The notes under the pieces were generated by a model. The model had not been told where the DNA came from. It was given only the letters and a program-made list of their open reading frames with translations, and ran no database searches. Below, one piece after another: positions 40,995 through 41,000 of a stretch of 41,000 bases of DNA. Every line of letters starts with the position of its first letter. Within the stretch, counting starts at the first letter, position 1. A program made the translations under genes and the position numbers. Origin of the DNA: Candidatus Gastranaerophilales bacterium (lineage in GTDB: Bacteria > Cyanobacteriota > Vampirovibrionia > Gastranaerophilales > Gastranaerophilaceae); assembly GCA_944324835.1 (NCBI GenBank), contig CALUXV010000010.1:1-41000 (forward strand), in the 5' to 3' direction.

Positions 40995-41000
40995 CGTTAA

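Overview
The window looks like a chromosomal stretch of an AT-rich, Gram-negative-type bacterium. LPS assembly is implied by a Kdo transferase, and small secreted and membrane proteins of no known family are common. Gene content and style are compatible with a gut member of the Gastranaerophilales (Melainabacteria/Vampirovibrionia), but that placement is inference: the window holds no 16S rRNA, and the only RNA gene is a tRNA-Lys. No prophage, insertion sequence or CRISPR array is visible.

Layout. 1-1.4 kb: the 3' end of a glycine-rich gene, a duplicated ~200-bp block ending in the 3' end of tRNA-Lys(CTT), and a GC-rich structured segment. 1.5-9.3 kb: an acyl-ACP thioesterase, then on the minus strand two near-twin acyl-CoA synthetases and metY-metX-metW. 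9.4-12.3 kb: hom, thrC and a DUF4145-like gene. With metYXW these cover both the threonine and methionine branches from homoserine. 12.3-15.5 kb: a C3-type ADP-ribosyltransferase and a junction where the tail of a TolC-family gene meets a DHA2 transporter lacking its 5' end. 15.5-17.8 kb: mnmE, an orphan and a ParDE-type toxin-antitoxin pair. 18-21.5 kb: three paralogous membrane proteins around a class 3 lipase, then two small HTH-type proteins. 21.5-25.8 kb: ppiC-pepP-trmH operon, waaA and a small secreted protein. 25.8-31.9 kb: rimP-nusA behind a promoter-proximal terminator, manC-mtaB, a hexapeptide acyltransferase, an XRE regulator and rpsU. 32-34.4 kb: a proline-rich four-repeat peptide gene, a radical SAM/SPASM gene 3 bp behind it, and an HExxH membrane protease. 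34.5-41 kb: DedA, lepA, an orphan, a HigBA-like toxin-antitoxin pair with a palindromic operator, and mutS2.

The strongest candidate for an undescribed system is the repeat peptide/radical SAM pair at 33.0-34.4 kb. It resembles a RiPP precursor with its maturase: four copies of an A-G-x-I core flanked by prolines, spaced 21-24 residues apart. Next are the ADP-ribosyltransferase, the lipase with its membrane paralogues, and an N-terminal I-x-F-[KR]-like motif shared by several otherwise unrelated orphan proteins.

A recurrent regulatory theme is a -10 box placed exactly 6 bp before the start codon, with no Shine-Dalgarno sequence. It is seen at the thioesterase, mnmE, waaA, the 31.4-kb XRE gene, lepA and mutS2, and predicts leaderless mRNAs. 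Everything here was read by eye; no database search was possible.
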